From: CAYOEZ01 sp964402955
Lineage (GTDB): Bacteria; Chloroflexota; DTOL01; DAOUCN01
Direction: 5' to 3'
DNA: 32,580 nt
Assembly: GCA_964402955.1 (NCBI GenBank)
Contig: CAYOEZ010000023.1
Location: forward strand, 1 to 32,580
In this document: positions 32,391 through 32,580 of the stretch, in pieces
Position numbering within the stretch: position 1 is the first letter of the stretch
Layout of the letters: each line of letters opens with the position of its first letter
The notes under the pieces: generated by a model
Databases searched by the model: none
The model's input: the letters and a program-made list of their open reading frames with translations, nothing else
What the model was told of the DNA's origin: nothing
Made by a program: the position numbers and the translations under genes

Positions 32391-32477
32391 GCCTTGAGCG
32401 CGGGCGAACACACGATTCAGGTAGACCACTACGAGAACCCCGGGGGGGTAGCCGTGGCACAGGTGAGGTGGGAGTAG
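32391..32477 (+). pseudogene. 3' fragment of a PA14-domain gene
   Basis: The frame ALSAGEHTIQVDHYENPGGV followed by AVAQVRWE and a TAG stop (32475-32477) matches the end of the third PA14 domain of the preceding large gene (MSAGEHDVQVDYYENIGRAV, then AGVRWE and stop). There is no start codon and no recognisable upstream part; possibly the MTPGEG-like words near 32250 are a second, more decayed trace. The rest of the 350-bp tail of the window holds no gene I can support. Confidence 0.75.
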
Positions 32478-32580
32478 CGGGTAGAGACGACCGAGCGGGC
32501 AGGCGATGGTTGTTTTCAACGCACTCGGTAGTGTATCATATTGTGTGTAAGCTGTCTTGACGGGAGAAGACAATAGGCGT

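Overview
The window looks like a scaffold piece from a GC-rich member of the Chloroflexota (Anaerolineae-like). I infer this from the mix of families and from the many intergenic palindromes and minisatellites; no rRNA or other taxonomic marker is present. Two runs of exactly 100 N (8018-8117 and 20887-20986) are scaffold gaps, and both fall inside tandem repeats, so true repeat lengths are unknown.

Left part (1-18.6 kb, all genes on the minus strand). Read in transcription order from high to low coordinate it holds: two FMN-barrel proteins related to PreA/dihydroorotate dehydrogenase, a GNAT acetyltransferase overlapping a cysteine-synthase-like PLP enzyme, a peptidoglycan amidase, a FAD subunit overlapping a fused 2Fe-2S/molybdopterin hydroxylase, an unrecognised protein, a GxxExxY protein reading through a repeat array into an 8-oxoguanine-deaminase-like amidohydrolase, an alpha-glucan phosphorylase, an O-methyltransferase, an SsnA-type aminohydrolase, YqeB and probably the start of a second FAD subunit. 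YqeB, SsnA, the fused hydroxylase and the FAD subunit match the selenium-dependent molybdenum hydroxylase / purine catabolism set of E. coli (yqeB, ssnA, xdhD, ygfM). The deaminases would feed purines to the hydroxylase.

Middle (19.4-24.5 kb, plus strand): an SOS mutagenesis cassette. A sigma-70 promoter and a GAAC-N4-GTTC LexA box precede an ImuB-like Y-family protein that has lost catalytic acids but kept a QLNLF clamp-binding motif. A 51-bp minisatellite, a small DUF6504-like protein and a DnaE2-type polymerase follow. No ImuA is present.

Right part (24.6-32.6 kb, plus strand): two large secreted multidomain proteins. One is a papain-family protease carrying its own chagasin-like inhibitor domain plus PPC and two malectin domains. 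The other is an NlpC/P60-like hydrolase with a propeller-like N-terminus, FN3 and three PA14 domains. A Phd/YefM-RelE toxin-antitoxin pair with a TGTACA operator follows, then a fragment of another PA14 gene.

Repeats are the most unusual aspect. A 35-bp unit forms three arrays, two of which bracket the GxxExxY gene in inverted orientation. Several genes end with a stop codon lying in the first bases of a repeat, and one palindrome is translated in frame inside the molybdenum hydroxylase.
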